Source of the DNA: Rahnella sikkimica
GTDB taxonomy: Bacteria; Pseudomonadota; Gammaproteobacteria; Enterobacterales; Enterobacteriaceae
Assembly (NCBI RefSeq): GCF_002951615.1
Contig: NZ_CP019062.1
Location: 2,976,001-3,040,000, forward strand
DNA: 64,000 nucleotides
Direction of reading: 5' to 3'
Made by a program: the position numbers and the translations under genes
The notes under the pieces: generated by a model
Databases searched by the model: none
What the model was told of the DNA's origin: nothing
Seen by the model: only the letters and a program-made list of their open reading frames with translations
Shown: in pieces, positions 18,554 to 27,849 of the stretch
How the letters are laid out: the number at the start of each line of letters is the position of its first letter
How positions within the stretch are numbered: the stretch's first letter is position 1

Positions 18554-20482
18554 TCAGTAACGCCTCTGCCATTCGGCATCCGTCAAAATTTTGGCCGGTT
18601 GGTGTAAAAAATAGCGATAAAACGCATCATAAGCCAACACATTTTTAACATATCGGCGCGTTTCAGAGAAAGGGATACTTTCGATAAATGCGACAGAGTC
18701 CACCCTGCCCGCACTGGTTCCCAGCCAGGTATTCACCCGCGACGGACCGGCGTTATAAGCCGCGCTGGATAAAATACGGTTGCGACCAAACATCTGATAA
18801 ACGTATTCAAGATAGCTGGTGCCGATGGTGATATTCATCTGCGGATCCAGCAACTGCGCCGGATTGCTGTAACCCTGCAAACCGAACATCTCCACCGTAT
18901 GCTGCGCCGTCGCAGGCATAACCTGCATCAGGCCAGCCGCGCCCACCGGAGAACGTGCTTTCGGGTTCCATGCACTTTCCTGACGGGCAATCGCCATCGC
19001 GTAGCTTTGGGTGATGCCTTTATCGTTGGTCGCGCGGCGGAATTCATCCGGCCACGCCAGCGGGAAACGTTCTTCGAGATAATCCCACAACTTGCCGGTA
19101 ATCGTGGCCTGCACGCTCAGGTCCGGCCATTTCTGCTCGAAGGCATAACGCGCCAGCGCAGACTGCTGTGCCTCGGTGCGGCTGCTCACCAGATAGCTCC
19201 ACTCAGTGCGCGCCAGATTATCCATCTGCCAGTACATCAGCTCGCGAACGCGGGCCACTTCAGGCAATGACGCTATGCTGGAATCCGGTTTCGTCGCCAC
19301 AGAAATCTGCATCGGATACGCGACATTCAGCTTCTGCGCCGCCGCCATCGGATAGAAACCGCGCCCCTTCATTAAGGTGCGCAACATCGCTTCGCCCTGC
19401 GAACGCTGCCCTTTGTCGATCATCACTGACGCACGCCAGTATTGCCATTCGTCCTGCTGCAAAGCGTCGGACGGCAAACGATCCAGCCACTGACTCAGCC
19501 CCTGACGGTCACCGGCTGCCAGTGCCATACGGATCCGGCGTTCAACCAGCGTGGTGGAATGGCTGCGCAGAATCACGTTATCGCGCCATGCGGCCTGCTC
19601 CGGCGTGGCATCGCTGCCCATATAACGCCAGGCCACGGCTTCTTCCAGCTCAAGGCGATCGCTGTCACTCATCTTCTGCAAACGGGCCAGAACCGGGATC
19701 ATCGAACGTGCGTTTTCCGAATCATCACGGGCAATGCGGGCGAACGTAATGCTGGTGGCGTTACGGGTGAAATCCGTCGGCCCGACGTTGCGCGCAAAGC
19801 TTTCAATCGTATTCGGGTTGTTTTGCAGATCAACCAGCGCGTCGCGCATGGTCTGATAATCCGGGGGCAACTGCTTCGCCAGAAAACTGACCAGACTGGT
19901 GTTCCCGGCTTTCATTGCCAGACCAATACGTTGCAGCGTGGTCAGCGCGGTCTGATTTCCGGCGCCCTGCCAGACGGAGAATAATTTATCGCAGGTGCCC
20001 GGCAGTGACGTGCCGGTTAACCAGATATCTTTCGCGCCATCGAACGCGGTTTTCTGGTCGCCGGTGGTCCATTTGGCATAGTAATAGTTACAGCGGGCAG
20101 CGACCGGCTTCGGTGGCTGCGGGCTGAAAGACAGCAAACTGTTCCAGTCCTGACGACGCGCCAGTTCATTCACATAGCGTGCAGGCAGGGAACGTGCTGG
20201 CGGTAACGTCGGGTTCGCTTTTACAAAAGCATTGACCTGAGCCGGCGTCGCCTCACCCAGATCCTGCGTCAGCTGGCGGTATTCGAGATAAGGATAAAGA
20301 GGATAATCTTCGAGCGTCGGCATCAGCTGGCCAACGACATCCATCTGATTGTTATCCCACGCCTGCTTAATCTGCATATAGTGCTGACGTTGCGACTCAA
20401 GCGAATCCGCTTTCGCCACACCCGATGCTGTTACCAGCATTACGCTCATTGCCAGAGCGTGCCATTTGTCCACCTTGACCAT
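18554..20482 (-). CDS. slt: Soluble lytic murein transglycosylase Slt70
   Basis: Periplasmic exo-acting transglycosylase that cleaves peptidoglycan glycan strands with 1,6-anhydro product. From ATG 20482 (642 aa; 645 in E. coli) a signal peptide ends near GVAKA/DSLE. A long helical superhelix domain follows, then the C-terminal SLT domain with the catalytic glutamate in AIARQESAWNPKARSPVGA and GLMQVMPATA, and the AYNAGPSRV motif. The open frame extends 16 codons further, but AAAGG lies just upstream of ATG 20482 and the signal peptide begins there. Confidence 0.97.
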   Translation of the reverse strand: MVKVDKWHALAMSVMLVTASGVAKADSLESQRQHYMQIKQAWDNNQMDVVGQLMPTLEDYPLYPYLEYRQLTQDLGEATPAQVNAFVKANPTLPPARSLPARYVNELARRQDWNSLLSFSPQPPKPVAARCNYYYAKWTTGDQKTAFDGAKDIWLTGTSLPGTCDKLFSVWQGAGNQTALTTLQRIGLAMKAGNTSLVSFLAKQLPPDYQTMRDALVDLQNNPNTIESFARNVGPTDFTRNATSITFARIARDDSENARSMIPVLARLQKMSDSDRLELEEAVAWRYMGSDATPEQAAWRDNVILRSHSTTLVERRIRMALAAGDRQGLSQWLDRLPSDALQQDEWQYWRASVMIDKGQRSQGEAMLRTLMKGRGFYPMAAAQKLNVAYPMQISVATKPDSSIASLPEVARVRELMYWQMDNLARTEWSYLVSSRTEAQQSALARYAFEQKWPDLSVQATITGKLWDYLEERFPLAWPDEFRRATNDKGITQSYAMAIARQESAWNPKARSPVGAAGLMQVMPATAQHTVEMFGLQGYSNPAQLLDPQMNITIGTSYLEYVYQMFGRNRILSSAAYNAGPSRVNTWLGTSAGRVDSVAFIESIPFSETRRYVKNVLAYDAFYRYFLHQPAKILTDAEWQRRY

Positions 20483-21119
20483 ACTTACCTTTATCCTCAC
20501 GGGTTGTCTTTCCTGCTGTGCCAGCGGCACAGATATTGCCCTACAGACGCGCTGTTTTTGATATAAGAACCGTTCTTCGTTCTGCAGACAGTCACTACGC
20601 TAATCGATTCATTTTTAAAATTGAAGTCATGCGGGAAGCGCATTACAAACTTTACACAGTGTGATGCAAGCGTCAGGCCGTTACCAGTGAACCCCGCGCT
20701 TATTTTACGTAACACAACGTAGCAAACGAATAAACGCTCATGTTTTTATTATCGGCTTGAAAATTCTTAACAGGCGAGAGAAAAAAACAGATAGCACGCT
20801 TACAATGACAATATAAATAAATGCACTGACAAAACTTATCTTTATTTACGCTAATTTACCGTGATATTTAAACCCTAAACAAAACCTAAATGAAAAACGA
20901 ATAATACCGATATTCCTAATTTACGTAACAGTATGTTTTTGTTGAAAAGTATTATTATACTTGCGATTAAAAAAGTCTTTACTGGTTCAGATCAATTTTA
21001 TTTTCATGTAATTACTTATTATCACACCCTATTATCAACCCGATTTTAATACCCGTAGTTATTACACGATTAATTTAATCACATACAAGCATCCTTATTC
21101 ATCGCTTATGGAAAAGTAT
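20483..21119. other. A/T-rich intergenic region, slt - P-type ATPase
   Basis: 637 bp, markedly A/T-rich from about 20730. It must hold the divergent slt and ATPase promoters. A cluster of TAAAC-like repeats at 20866-20890 is visible but does not fit a known operator spacing. No terminator, RNA gene or convincing small gene is seen. The low G+C would suit silencing by H-NS, which is an inference. Confidence 0.5.
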
Positions 21120-23858
21120 ATGACTCATTCCCCATCATCTGTAAAAACCAATGCCAGCCCTTCTTCTTCAACGGCGGCAGAAAACAAAAACTGGTATCAG
21201 ATTAGTGGTAACGACGCTATGGCTCGCCTGGAAACCCGCGAAGCCGGTCTGAGCCAGCAGGTTGCCGCTGAGCGCCTGAAAGAATTTGGCCCGAATGCCT
21301 TACCGGAAAAACAAACCAAAAGCGCCCTGATGCGCTTCCTCGCGCATTTCAATGACGTCCTGATTTACATCCTGCTGGCGGCGGCGGTCGTGACCGGCGC
21401 GATGGGCCACTGGGTGGATACGCTGGTGATCCTCGGCGTTGCCGTCATTAACGCCATGATCGGTTTTCTGCAAGAAAACAGCGCCGAAAAATCACTGAAA
21501 AGCATTCAGAATATGCTGTCCAGTCAGGCGGTTGTGTTCCGCGACGGACAAATTCAGACCATCAATGCCGACCAGCTGGTGCCCGGCGATATCGTTGAGC
21601 TGCGTCCGGGCGATAAAATCCCGGCAGACCTGCGTATCATCAGCGCACATAACCTGCAGGTTGAAGAAGCCATCCTGACCGGCGAATCCACCGTCGTCAC
21701 CAAAACAGCCCGCACTATCGACGATGAAGTCATGATTGGCGACCGTCACAACCTGCTGTTCTCGGGCACGATGATCAGCGGCGGTACCGCCACCGGTGTG
21801 GTGTATGCCACCGGTAAAGACACCGAACTCGGCCATATCAACCAGATGATGTCGTCGATTGAACCGCAGCGCACGCCGCTGTTGCAGCAAATCGACAAAC
21901 TCGGTAAAGGCATTTTCGCCCTGATCTTACTGATGATGGCGTTCCTGTTTGTCTTCGCCTTTATCCTGCGCGACATGCCGCTCGGCGAGCTGTTGCTGTC
22001 GCTGATAAGCCTCGCCGTGGCCTCCGTGCCGGAAGGTTTGCCGGCCATCATCTCGATTATTTTGTCCCTCGGCGTTCAGTCGATGGCGCGAAATCACGCA
22101 ATTATCCGTAAGCTGCCGACCGTTGAAACACTGGGTTCAATGACCGTCATTTGCTCGGATAAAACCGGCACGCTGACCATGAATGAAATGACCGTTAAAG
22201 CCGTCATTCTGGCAGACCGCGCCTATACCGTGGAAGGCGAAAGCTACCAGCCGAGAGGCCGGATTACAGACGCCACGACGCAGCAACAAATTGATGTCAT
22301 CAATACGCCGGTGCTCAACACCTTCATCACGGCGGTCGATATATGTAACGACAGCCAGCTAATTCAGGACGACAAAGGTCACTGGGGCATTACCGGCGGG
22401 CCGACTTCCGGCGCACTGAAAGTCCTGGCAGCAAAATGCACGCTAAACACCGGCAAAGTCGAAGCGCTGGATAAAATTCCGTTCGATTCAAAACACAAAT
22501 ACATGTCTACGTTGCAGCGTATTAACGGCAAAACGCAGCTCTTTGTGACCGGTGCGCCTGACGTCCTGTTCTCGCTGGCTAAGTTCGAACTGACCGAAAA
22601 CGGCGTGCAGCCTTTCCGCCATGAATACTGGGAAGAAGAGATGGCGCGCTACGCCCGTCAGGGTCTGCGCATGGTTGCCGCCGCGTTCAAAGATGAGCCG
22701 GAAATCGACGGTGATCTGAGCCATGACGATTTGCAGCATGATCTGGTCTTTGCCGGTATCGCCGGAATGATGGATCCGCCGCGCCCTGAAGCTATTGATG
22801 CAATTGCGCAATGCCAGCAGGCCGGGATCCGCGTGAAAATGATCACCGGGGACCATCAGGAAACCGCGATGGCTATCGGTAAAATGTTAGGCATCGGCAA
22901 CAGCGGTGATTCCATCACCGGTAACCAGCTTGAGCACATGGACGACGCTGAGCTGGCTGTCGCGGCCAGCCAGTACGATATTTTCGCCCGTACCAGCCCG
23001 GAGCATAAGTTGCGCCTGGTGAAAGCGTTGCAGGAAAACGGTGAAGTGGTCGGCATGACCGGCGACGGCGTAAATGACGCGCCCGCGCTGAAACAGGCTG
23101 ACGTCGGCATCGCGATGGGTATCAAAGGCACCGAAGTCACCAAAGAAGCCGCCGACATGGTACTGACGGATGACAACTTCGCGACCATCGCCAGCGCGGT
23201 GAAAGAAGGCCGTCGTGTTTACGACAACCTGAAGAAAACCATTCTGTTTATTCTGCCGACCAACCTCGCACAGGGGCTGTTGATTATCCTGGCGATTCTG
23301 GCGGGTGCGGTGATCCCGCTGACGCCGGTGCAAATCTTGTGGATGAACATGGCGACGTCGACCACGCTGTCATTCGGTCTGGCCTTCGAGCCTGCGGAGA
23401 AAGGCATGATGCGCCGCCGTCCGCGTGAGCCGGGTCAGCATGTGTTAGACCTGCACGCCGTCTGGCGTATCGCATTCGTCGGTATTCTGATTGCCTGCAG
23501 CGCCTTCATTCTTGAAGCCTGGATGCAACCGCTCGGCTACAGCAGCGATTTGATTCGTACCGTCTTGCTGCAAACGCTGGTCACCGCGCAGTGGGTTTAC
23601 ATGTTTAACTGCCGCGTGATGGACCGTTTCCCGCTGAGCCGCGAAGTGTTCGTCAACAAAGGCCTGTGGATTGTTTCCGGCGTGCTGTTAGTGCTGCAAC
23701 TGGCGCTGATTTATCTGCCGTTCATGAACCATTTGTTTGGCACCGTACCGCTGCCGCTGAAATTCTGGGGCATTACCCTGCTGGTCGGTGCGATGATCTT
23801 CGTGATTGTCGAAATCGAAAAATGGCTGGTTAACCGCTTCATTCGCAAGAAAATCTGA
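21120..23858 (+). CDS. P2-type cation-transporting ATPase with atypical ion-binding residues
   Basis: Inner-membrane ion pump of the SERCA-like P2 group, 912 aa from ATG 21120 (GGAAAAG upstream; a start 4 codons earlier lacks a ribosome site). Order of motifs: cytosolic N-terminus, M1-M2, actuator TGES (187-190), M4 PEGLP (304-308), phosphorylation DKTGTLT (D347), GDGVND hinge, then M5-M10. By alignment with SERCA, M5 keeps N715 but has Q718 where SERCA has E771, and M6 keeps N743 and T746 but has S747 for D800. Only the M4 glutamate remains of three site carboxylates, so calcium transport is uncertain; the ion cannot be named. E. coli has no gene here. Confidence 0.9.
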   Translation: MTHSPSSVKTNASPSSSTAAENKNWYQISGNDAMARLETREAGLSQQVAAERLKEFGPNALPEKQTKSALMRFLAHFNDVLIYILLAAAVVTGAMGHWVDTLVILGVAVINAMIGFLQENSAEKSLKSIQNMLSSQAVVFRDGQIQTINADQLVPGDIVELRPGDKIPADLRIISAHNLQVEEAILTGESTVVTKTARTIDDEVMIGDRHNLLFSGTMISGGTATGVVYATGKDTELGHINQMMSSIEPQRTPLLQQIDKLGKGIFALILLMMAFLFVFAFILRDMPLGELLLSLISLAVASVPEGLPAIISIILSLGVQSMARNHAIIRKLPTVETLGSMTVICSDKTGTLTMNEMTVKAVILADRAYTVEGESYQPRGRITDATTQQQIDVINTPVLNTFITAVDICNDSQLIQDDKGHWGITGGPTSGALKVLAAKCTLNTGKVEALDKIPFDSKHKYMSTLQRINGKTQLFVTGAPDVLFSLAKFELTENGVQPFRHEYWEEEMARYARQGLRMVAAAFKDEPEIDGDLSHDDLQHDLVFAGIAGMMDPPRPEAIDAIAQCQQAGIRVKMITGDHQETAMAIGKMLGIGNSGDSITGNQLEHMDDAELAVAASQYDIFARTSPEHKLRLVKALQENGEVVGMTGDGVNDAPALKQADVGIAMGIKGTEVTKEAADMVLTDDNFATIASAVKEGRRVYDNLKKTILFILPTNLAQGLLIILAILAGAVIPLTPVQILWMNMATSTTLSFGLAFEPAEKGMMRRRPREPGQHVLDLHAVWRIAFVGILIACSAFILEAWMQPLGYSSDLIRTVLLQTLVTAQWVYMFNCRVMDRFPLSREVFVNKGLWIVSGVLLVLQLALIYLPFMNHLFGTVPLPLKFWGITLLVGAMIFVIVEIEKWLVNRFIRKKI

Positions 23859-23872
23859 TCATAATGTTCTTC

Positions 23873-23901
23873 GCCGGGCGACGTTCTGTTGCCCGGTTTT
23901 T
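23873..23901 (+). terminator. Terminator of the P-type ATPase gene
   Basis: CCGGGC and GCCCGG pair around an 11-nt loop followed by T5. The remaining 23902-24195 precedes rcsA. I looked for an RcsAB box there and found no convincing match. Confidence 0.85.
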
Positions 23902-24195
23902 ATATTAAAAACATCACAATTCTGAAACTTTAGTCCTTCCCGCTCTCATTTTGTCTCAAAGATCTCACAAAACGTCCCAAAGCCGGTTCTGCTGATTTAC
24001 ATCAATCCATCCCCGCCTTATTACTCTGCGTAAGGGTTTTCCCGTCACACAGCAAAGTCTTTTTTGCCGCCCTCTGGCAATTTCCCAGGGATACGCCCCA
24101 TCGCAATACGGCTGCGTTGAAAAACCGGTCGCCTTATAAAAACGAGCTCTCTGCGCCTGCAGAAAAACATAGAGCCAAAAAATAGGTAACTTACG

Positions 24196-24894
24196 ATGTC
24201 ATCGCTCATTGTAGATCAGTGTTTTTACACGCAGCTGGCATTGCATTCACTCTTGCAACTTAACGGACAACATCAGAAAGATATTCTTTCGCTTAAGGAC
24301 ATCGACGCACTGCAAGCCACATGCAATTCCCTGAGGCCTGAAATCATCTTTGTCAACGAAGACTGCTTCGTCACCGACGCGCAGTCCGGTCATGCATTAC
24401 GGGAAGTGATCAACGCACATCCCGGCACGCTGTTCTTTATTTTCATTTCCAAAGAAAATCTGAATTATCAGAACTATGTGCCGATCCGGAAAAACATCAT
24501 CATTATTTCGAAATCGATCCGCACAACCACCATCTACCAGCTGATTGCACATAATCTGCAACTGTCACGTTCCGCAGAAGCCGAACCTGAAGCAGAATCT
24601 GAACAGCCGCTGGATCTCACGCCGGTCAGCCTGAGCCGCACTGAGTCGAGCATTCTGAAAATGTGGATGTCGGGCCTGAACACGCAAAACATTTCCCAGC
24701 ATCTGAACATCAAGCAGAAAACGGTGGCATCGCACAAAGGCAATATTAAACGCAAAGTCAAAACTCAGAATAAACAGGCTATTTATCATGTTGTTAAGCT
24801 CACGGATATTTTGACCAGCGGGATGTTTGTCGGCAGAACCCAACCTATCCGGCTCACCGGTGAGCCGGATGAATTCTCCGTTCCGTTCGGCTGA
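24196..24894 (+). CDS. rcsA: Capsule synthesis activator RcsA (LuxR-type)
   Basis: Auxiliary regulator that pairs with RcsB to activate exopolysaccharide genes. The N-terminal part (FVNEDCFVTDAQSG, INAHPGTLFFIF, RKNIIIISKSI) and the C-terminal helix-turn-helix (LSRTESSILKMWMSG and VASHKGNIKRKVKTQNKQ) are those of RcsA rather than of other LuxR proteins. At 232 aa it exceeds E. coli RcsA (207) through an acidic linker (SAEAEPEAESEQPLD) and a C-terminal tail. It should be a Lon substrate by analogy. E. coli rcsA lies elsewhere on the chromosome, so its place between an ATPase and ettA is distinctive. ATG follows TAGGT. Confidence 0.9.
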   Translation: MSSLIVDQCFYTQLALHSLLQLNGQHQKDILSLKDIDALQATCNSLRPEIIFVNEDCFVTDAQSGHALREVINAHPGTLFFIFISKENLNYQNYVPIRKNIIIISKSIRTTTIYQLIAHNLQLSRSAEAEPEAESEQPLDLTPVSLSRTESSILKMWMSGLNTQNISQHLNIKQKTVASHKGNIKRKVKTQNKQAIYHVVKLTDILTSGMFVGRTQPIRLTGEPDEFSVPFG

Positions 24895-25112
24895 TCGGTA
24901 ACGCCTCTGCATCGGGCTGGCAACATTCTTCCCTTACTGTGAACCTGATGGTTGGGAACACGACTGAAACACGCTAAACTTCGCAGTCGGAACCCTTATC
25001 AGTCATGCCGCAGTCAGGCGGGGCTGGCTTTAATTCGCCGCAGCGCCTGCCGGGTCAGTGATACTGATTCGGCCTGTACGCGCGGCCCGCAGAGAAAGAG
25101 GCTCAAAACAAC

Positions 25113-26780
25113 GTGGCTCAATACGTATATTCCATGCACCGCCTCGGCAAAGTTGTTCCGCCGAAGCGTCATATTCTTAAGAACATCTCCCTGAGTTTCT
25201 TCCCTGGTGCCAAAATTGGTGTTCTGGGTCTGAACGGTTCAGGTAAATCTACCCTTCTGCGCATCATGGCCGGTATCGATACCGATATCGAAGGTGAAGC
25301 ACGCCCGCAGCCTGATCTGAAAATCGGTTATCTGCCGCAGGAACCGCAACTGAACATGGAACACACCGTGCGTGAATCCGTGGAAGAAGCCGTTTCTGAA
25401 GTGGTTGGCGCACTCAAACGCCTTGATGAAGTTTATGCGCTGTACGCCGATCCGGACGCGAATTTCGACAAGCTGGCCGCTGAACAGGGCAAGCTGGAAG
25501 AAATTATTCAGGCTCACGACGGCCATAACCTGAACAGCCAGCTGGAACGTGCCGCCGATGCGCTGCGCCTGCCAGACTGGGATGCGAAAGTGGCTAATCT
25601 GTCCGGGGGTGAACGTCGCCGCGTGGCGCTGTGCCGCCTGCTGCTCGAAAAACCTGACATGCTGCTGCTCGACGAACCGACTAACCACCTGGATGCGGAA
25701 TCCGTGGCATGGCTGGAACGCTTCCTGCACGAATTCGAAGGGACCGTTGTGGCGATTACCCATGACCGTTACTTCCTCGATAACGTGGCCGGTTGGATCC
25801 TTGAGCTTGACCGCGGCGAAGGGATTCCGTGGGAAGGTAACTATTCCACCTGGCTGGAACAAAAAGATGAACGTCTGGCACAGGAAGCGTCTTCCGAAGC
25901 GGCCCGTCGTAAATCTATTGAGAAAGAGCTGGAATGGGTTCGTCAGGGCGCGAAAGGCCGTCAGTCTAAAGGCAAGGCCCGTCTGGCCCGCTTTGAAGAA
26001 CTGAACAACACCGAATACCAGAAACGTAACGAAACCAACGAACTGTTCATTCCACCGGGTCCACGCCTGGGCGATAAAGTCGTTGAAGTGAAGAACCTGA
26101 GCAAGTCTTACGGTGATCGCGTTCTGATCGACGACTTGTCCTTCTCTGTACCGAAAGGCGCTATCGTCGGGATTATCGGCCCGAACGGTGCCGGTAAATC
26201 CACGCTGTTCCGCATGATGTCCGGTCAGGAAGAAGCGAACGGCGGCACGATTGAGCTGGGCGATACCGTAAAACTGGCGTCCGTTGATCAGTTCCGTGAC
26301 TCAATGGACAACAGCAAAACCGTGTGGGAAGAAGTGTCCGGTGGTCAGGACATCATGCGTATCGGCACAACCGAAATGCCAAGCCGCGCGTACGTGGGCC
26401 GTTTCAACTTCAAAGGGGTTGATCAGGGCAAACGCGTCGGTGAGTTGTCCGGTGGTGAGCGCGGTCGTCTGCATCTGGCAAAACTGCTGCAGGTTGGCGG
26501 TAACATGCTGCTGCTCGATGAACCGACCAACGACCTCGACATCGAAACCCTGCGCGCACTGGAAAACGCCTTGCTGGAATTCCCGGGCTGCGCCATGGTC
26601 ATTTCCCATGACCGCTGGTTCCTCGACCGTATCGCGACTCACATCCTCGATTATCAGGATGAAGGTAAAGTTGAATTCTTCGAAGGTAACTTCACCGAAT
26701 ACGAAGAATACAAAAAACGGACTTTAGGTGCCGAAGCGTTAGAGCCGAAGCGCATCAAGTACAAGAAGATGATCAAGTAA
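25113..26780 (+). CDS. ettA: Energy-dependent translational throttle protein EttA (ABC-F)
   Basis: Soluble ABC-F ATPase that binds the ribosomal E site and gates the first elongation step according to ATP/ADP level. It has 555 aa, equal to E. coli EttA. Two ATP-binding domains are present: Walker A GLNGSGKST and GPNGAGKST, signatures LSGGERRR and LSGGERGR, Walker B LLLDEPTNHLD and LLLDEPTNDLD. Between them lies the charged P-site tRNA interaction motif (about 245-320, KSIEKELEWVRQGAKGRQSK). The start is GTG at 25113, with AAGAGGC upstream, which gives the conserved MAQYVYSMHRLGKVVPPKR. Confidence 0.98.
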   Translation: MAQYVYSMHRLGKVVPPKRHILKNISLSFFPGAKIGVLGLNGSGKSTLLRIMAGIDTDIEGEARPQPDLKIGYLPQEPQLNMEHTVRESVEEAVSEVVGALKRLDEVYALYADPDANFDKLAAEQGKLEEIIQAHDGHNLNSQLERAADALRLPDWDAKVANLSGGERRRVALCRLLLEKPDMLLLDEPTNHLDAESVAWLERFLHEFEGTVVAITHDRYFLDNVAGWILELDRGEGIPWEGNYSTWLEQKDERLAQEASSEAARRKSIEKELEWVRQGAKGRQSKGKARLARFEELNNTEYQKRNETNELFIPPGPRLGDKVVEVKNLSKSYGDRVLIDDLSFSVPKGAIVGIIGPNGAGKSTLFRMMSGQEEANGGTIELGDTVKLASVDQFRDSMDNSKTVWEEVSGGQDIMRIGTTEMPSRAYVGRFNFKGVDQGKRVGELSGGERGRLHLAKLLQVGGNMLLLDEPTNDLDIETLRALENALLEFPGCAMVISHDRWFLDRIATHILDYQDEGKVEFFEGNFTEYEEYKKRTLGAEALEPKRIKYKKMIK

Positions 26781-26799
26781 TCGTCTTATGTACGAATGA

Positions 26800-26823
26800 A
26801 GGCCCGGCAACGGGCCTTTTTTA
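26800..26823 (+). terminator. Terminator of ettA
   Basis: AGGCCCG, loop GCAA, CGGGCCT then T6. It lies between ettA and the convergent LysR gene. Confidence 0.9.
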
Positions 26824-26838
26824 TGAGCAAAATTCCCC

Positions 26839-27750
26839 TTATGCCCCCGCCAGCGCCTCGCTGTAACTCTTCGCAAACCCGTATTCTTCCAGCATAAAAT
26901 CAATAAAACAGGCCAGCGCCGGAGAATTCAGTTTCCGCCCCGGATACACCAGATACAGATCGTTGCCTTCCGCTTCCCACTCCGGCAACACCCGCACCAG
27001 CGTGCCGGCGGCTACTTCGTCATGGCACAAAAACGCCGGCAGCAGCGTGATGCCAGCGCCCGCCAGCGCGCATTCCCGCGCATACAGCAGATTGTCGGTG
27101 GTATGCGCCGAAGGCAGCAGCCAGCGATGATACGTTTCGCCGCGATGCAACACCCATTCCGACCAGGCGCGGTGCGCAATACAGTGATGCGAGGCCAGCT
27201 GCTGAGGCGATTCGATCAGCGGATGCTGCGCCAGATAATCAGGTGAAGCCAGAAGATAGCGCGGGCTGTGGCCGAGTTCGCGACCAATCAGCGAGGAGTC
27301 CTGCGGCTTGCCGGTGCGCAGCGCGATATCAAATCCTTCCTGCACCAGATCCACCAGTGCGTCAGACACTGAAACTTCCAGCGAAACGTCCGGGTAACGT
27401 TTTTGAAATTCGACATTTACCCGCGCCAGTAACGTGGCACCCAGCCCCGCCGGGCTGGTGATGCGCAAACGTCCGCTCGGGTTATCACGCAAGCGGCGGA
27501 TCGCCAGTTCCGCCCGCTCGCTGGCCTGCATCATTTCCTGACAGTGGATCAGATAGCGTTCACCGGCAAACGTCAGATTGAGCTGGCGCGTGGTGCGGTT
27601 CAGTAACCGCAGGCCAATGGATTTCTCCAGCTGGCTTATCCGCTGGCTGACGCTGGATTTCGGCAAACCGGCGCGGCTGGCCGCCTGAGTAAAACTGCCG
27701 CATTCCGCCACCAGCGCAAACAGCGCCATATCCTGTAATTGTTTAAACAC
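26839..27750 (-). CDS. LysR-family transcriptional regulator, divergent from an oxidoreductase
   Basis: LysR-type regulator, 303 aa: N-terminal winged helix (ALVAECGSFTQAASRAGLPKSSVSQRISQLEKSIG in two adjacent blocks, residues about 10-45) and a periplasmic-binding-protein-like effector domain from about 90. It belongs to the AaeR/DsdC-like subgroup by general appearance, but the effector is unknown. The start is GTG at 27750 with GAGGTGA upstream. The divergent neighbour, a quinone-oxidoreductase-like gene 99 bp away, is the probable target. The intergenic sequence contains T-N11-A type elements but no site I can define. Confidence 0.88.
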   Translation of the reverse strand: MFKQLQDMALFALVAECGSFTQAASRAGLPKSSVSQRISQLEKSIGLRLLNRTTRQLNLTFAGERYLIHCQEMMQASERAELAIRRLRDNPSGRLRITSPAGLGATLLARVNVEFQKRYPDVSLEVSVSDALVDLVQEGFDIALRTGKPQDSSLIGRELGHSPRYLLASPDYLAQHPLIESPQQLASHHCIAHRAWSEWVLHRGETYHRWLLPSAHTTDNLLYARECALAGAGITLLPAFLCHDEVAAGTLVRVLPEWEAEGNDLYLVYPGRKLNSPALACFIDFMLEEYGFAKSYSEALAGA

Positions 27751-27849
27751 GATTGTTCACCTCAGACGAACACTTTGTTAGTTATTGTCCATCTTATCAG
27801 GCTGCCGCCGGAGGACTAGACTGTCTGAATACCCAATGGAGGAATTTTT

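Noticed and set aside
20860..20895. TAAAC/GTTTA-type repeats before the P-type ATPase, possible PhoP box
   Set aside because: The repeats do not have the hexamer-N5-hexamer spacing of a PhoP box on either strand; in A/T-rich DNA such words are expected by chance.
23902..24195. Possible RcsAB box upstream of rcsA
   Set aside because: I searched for TAAGAAT-ATTCTTA-like sequence and saw no convincing match, so autoregulation cannot be claimed.
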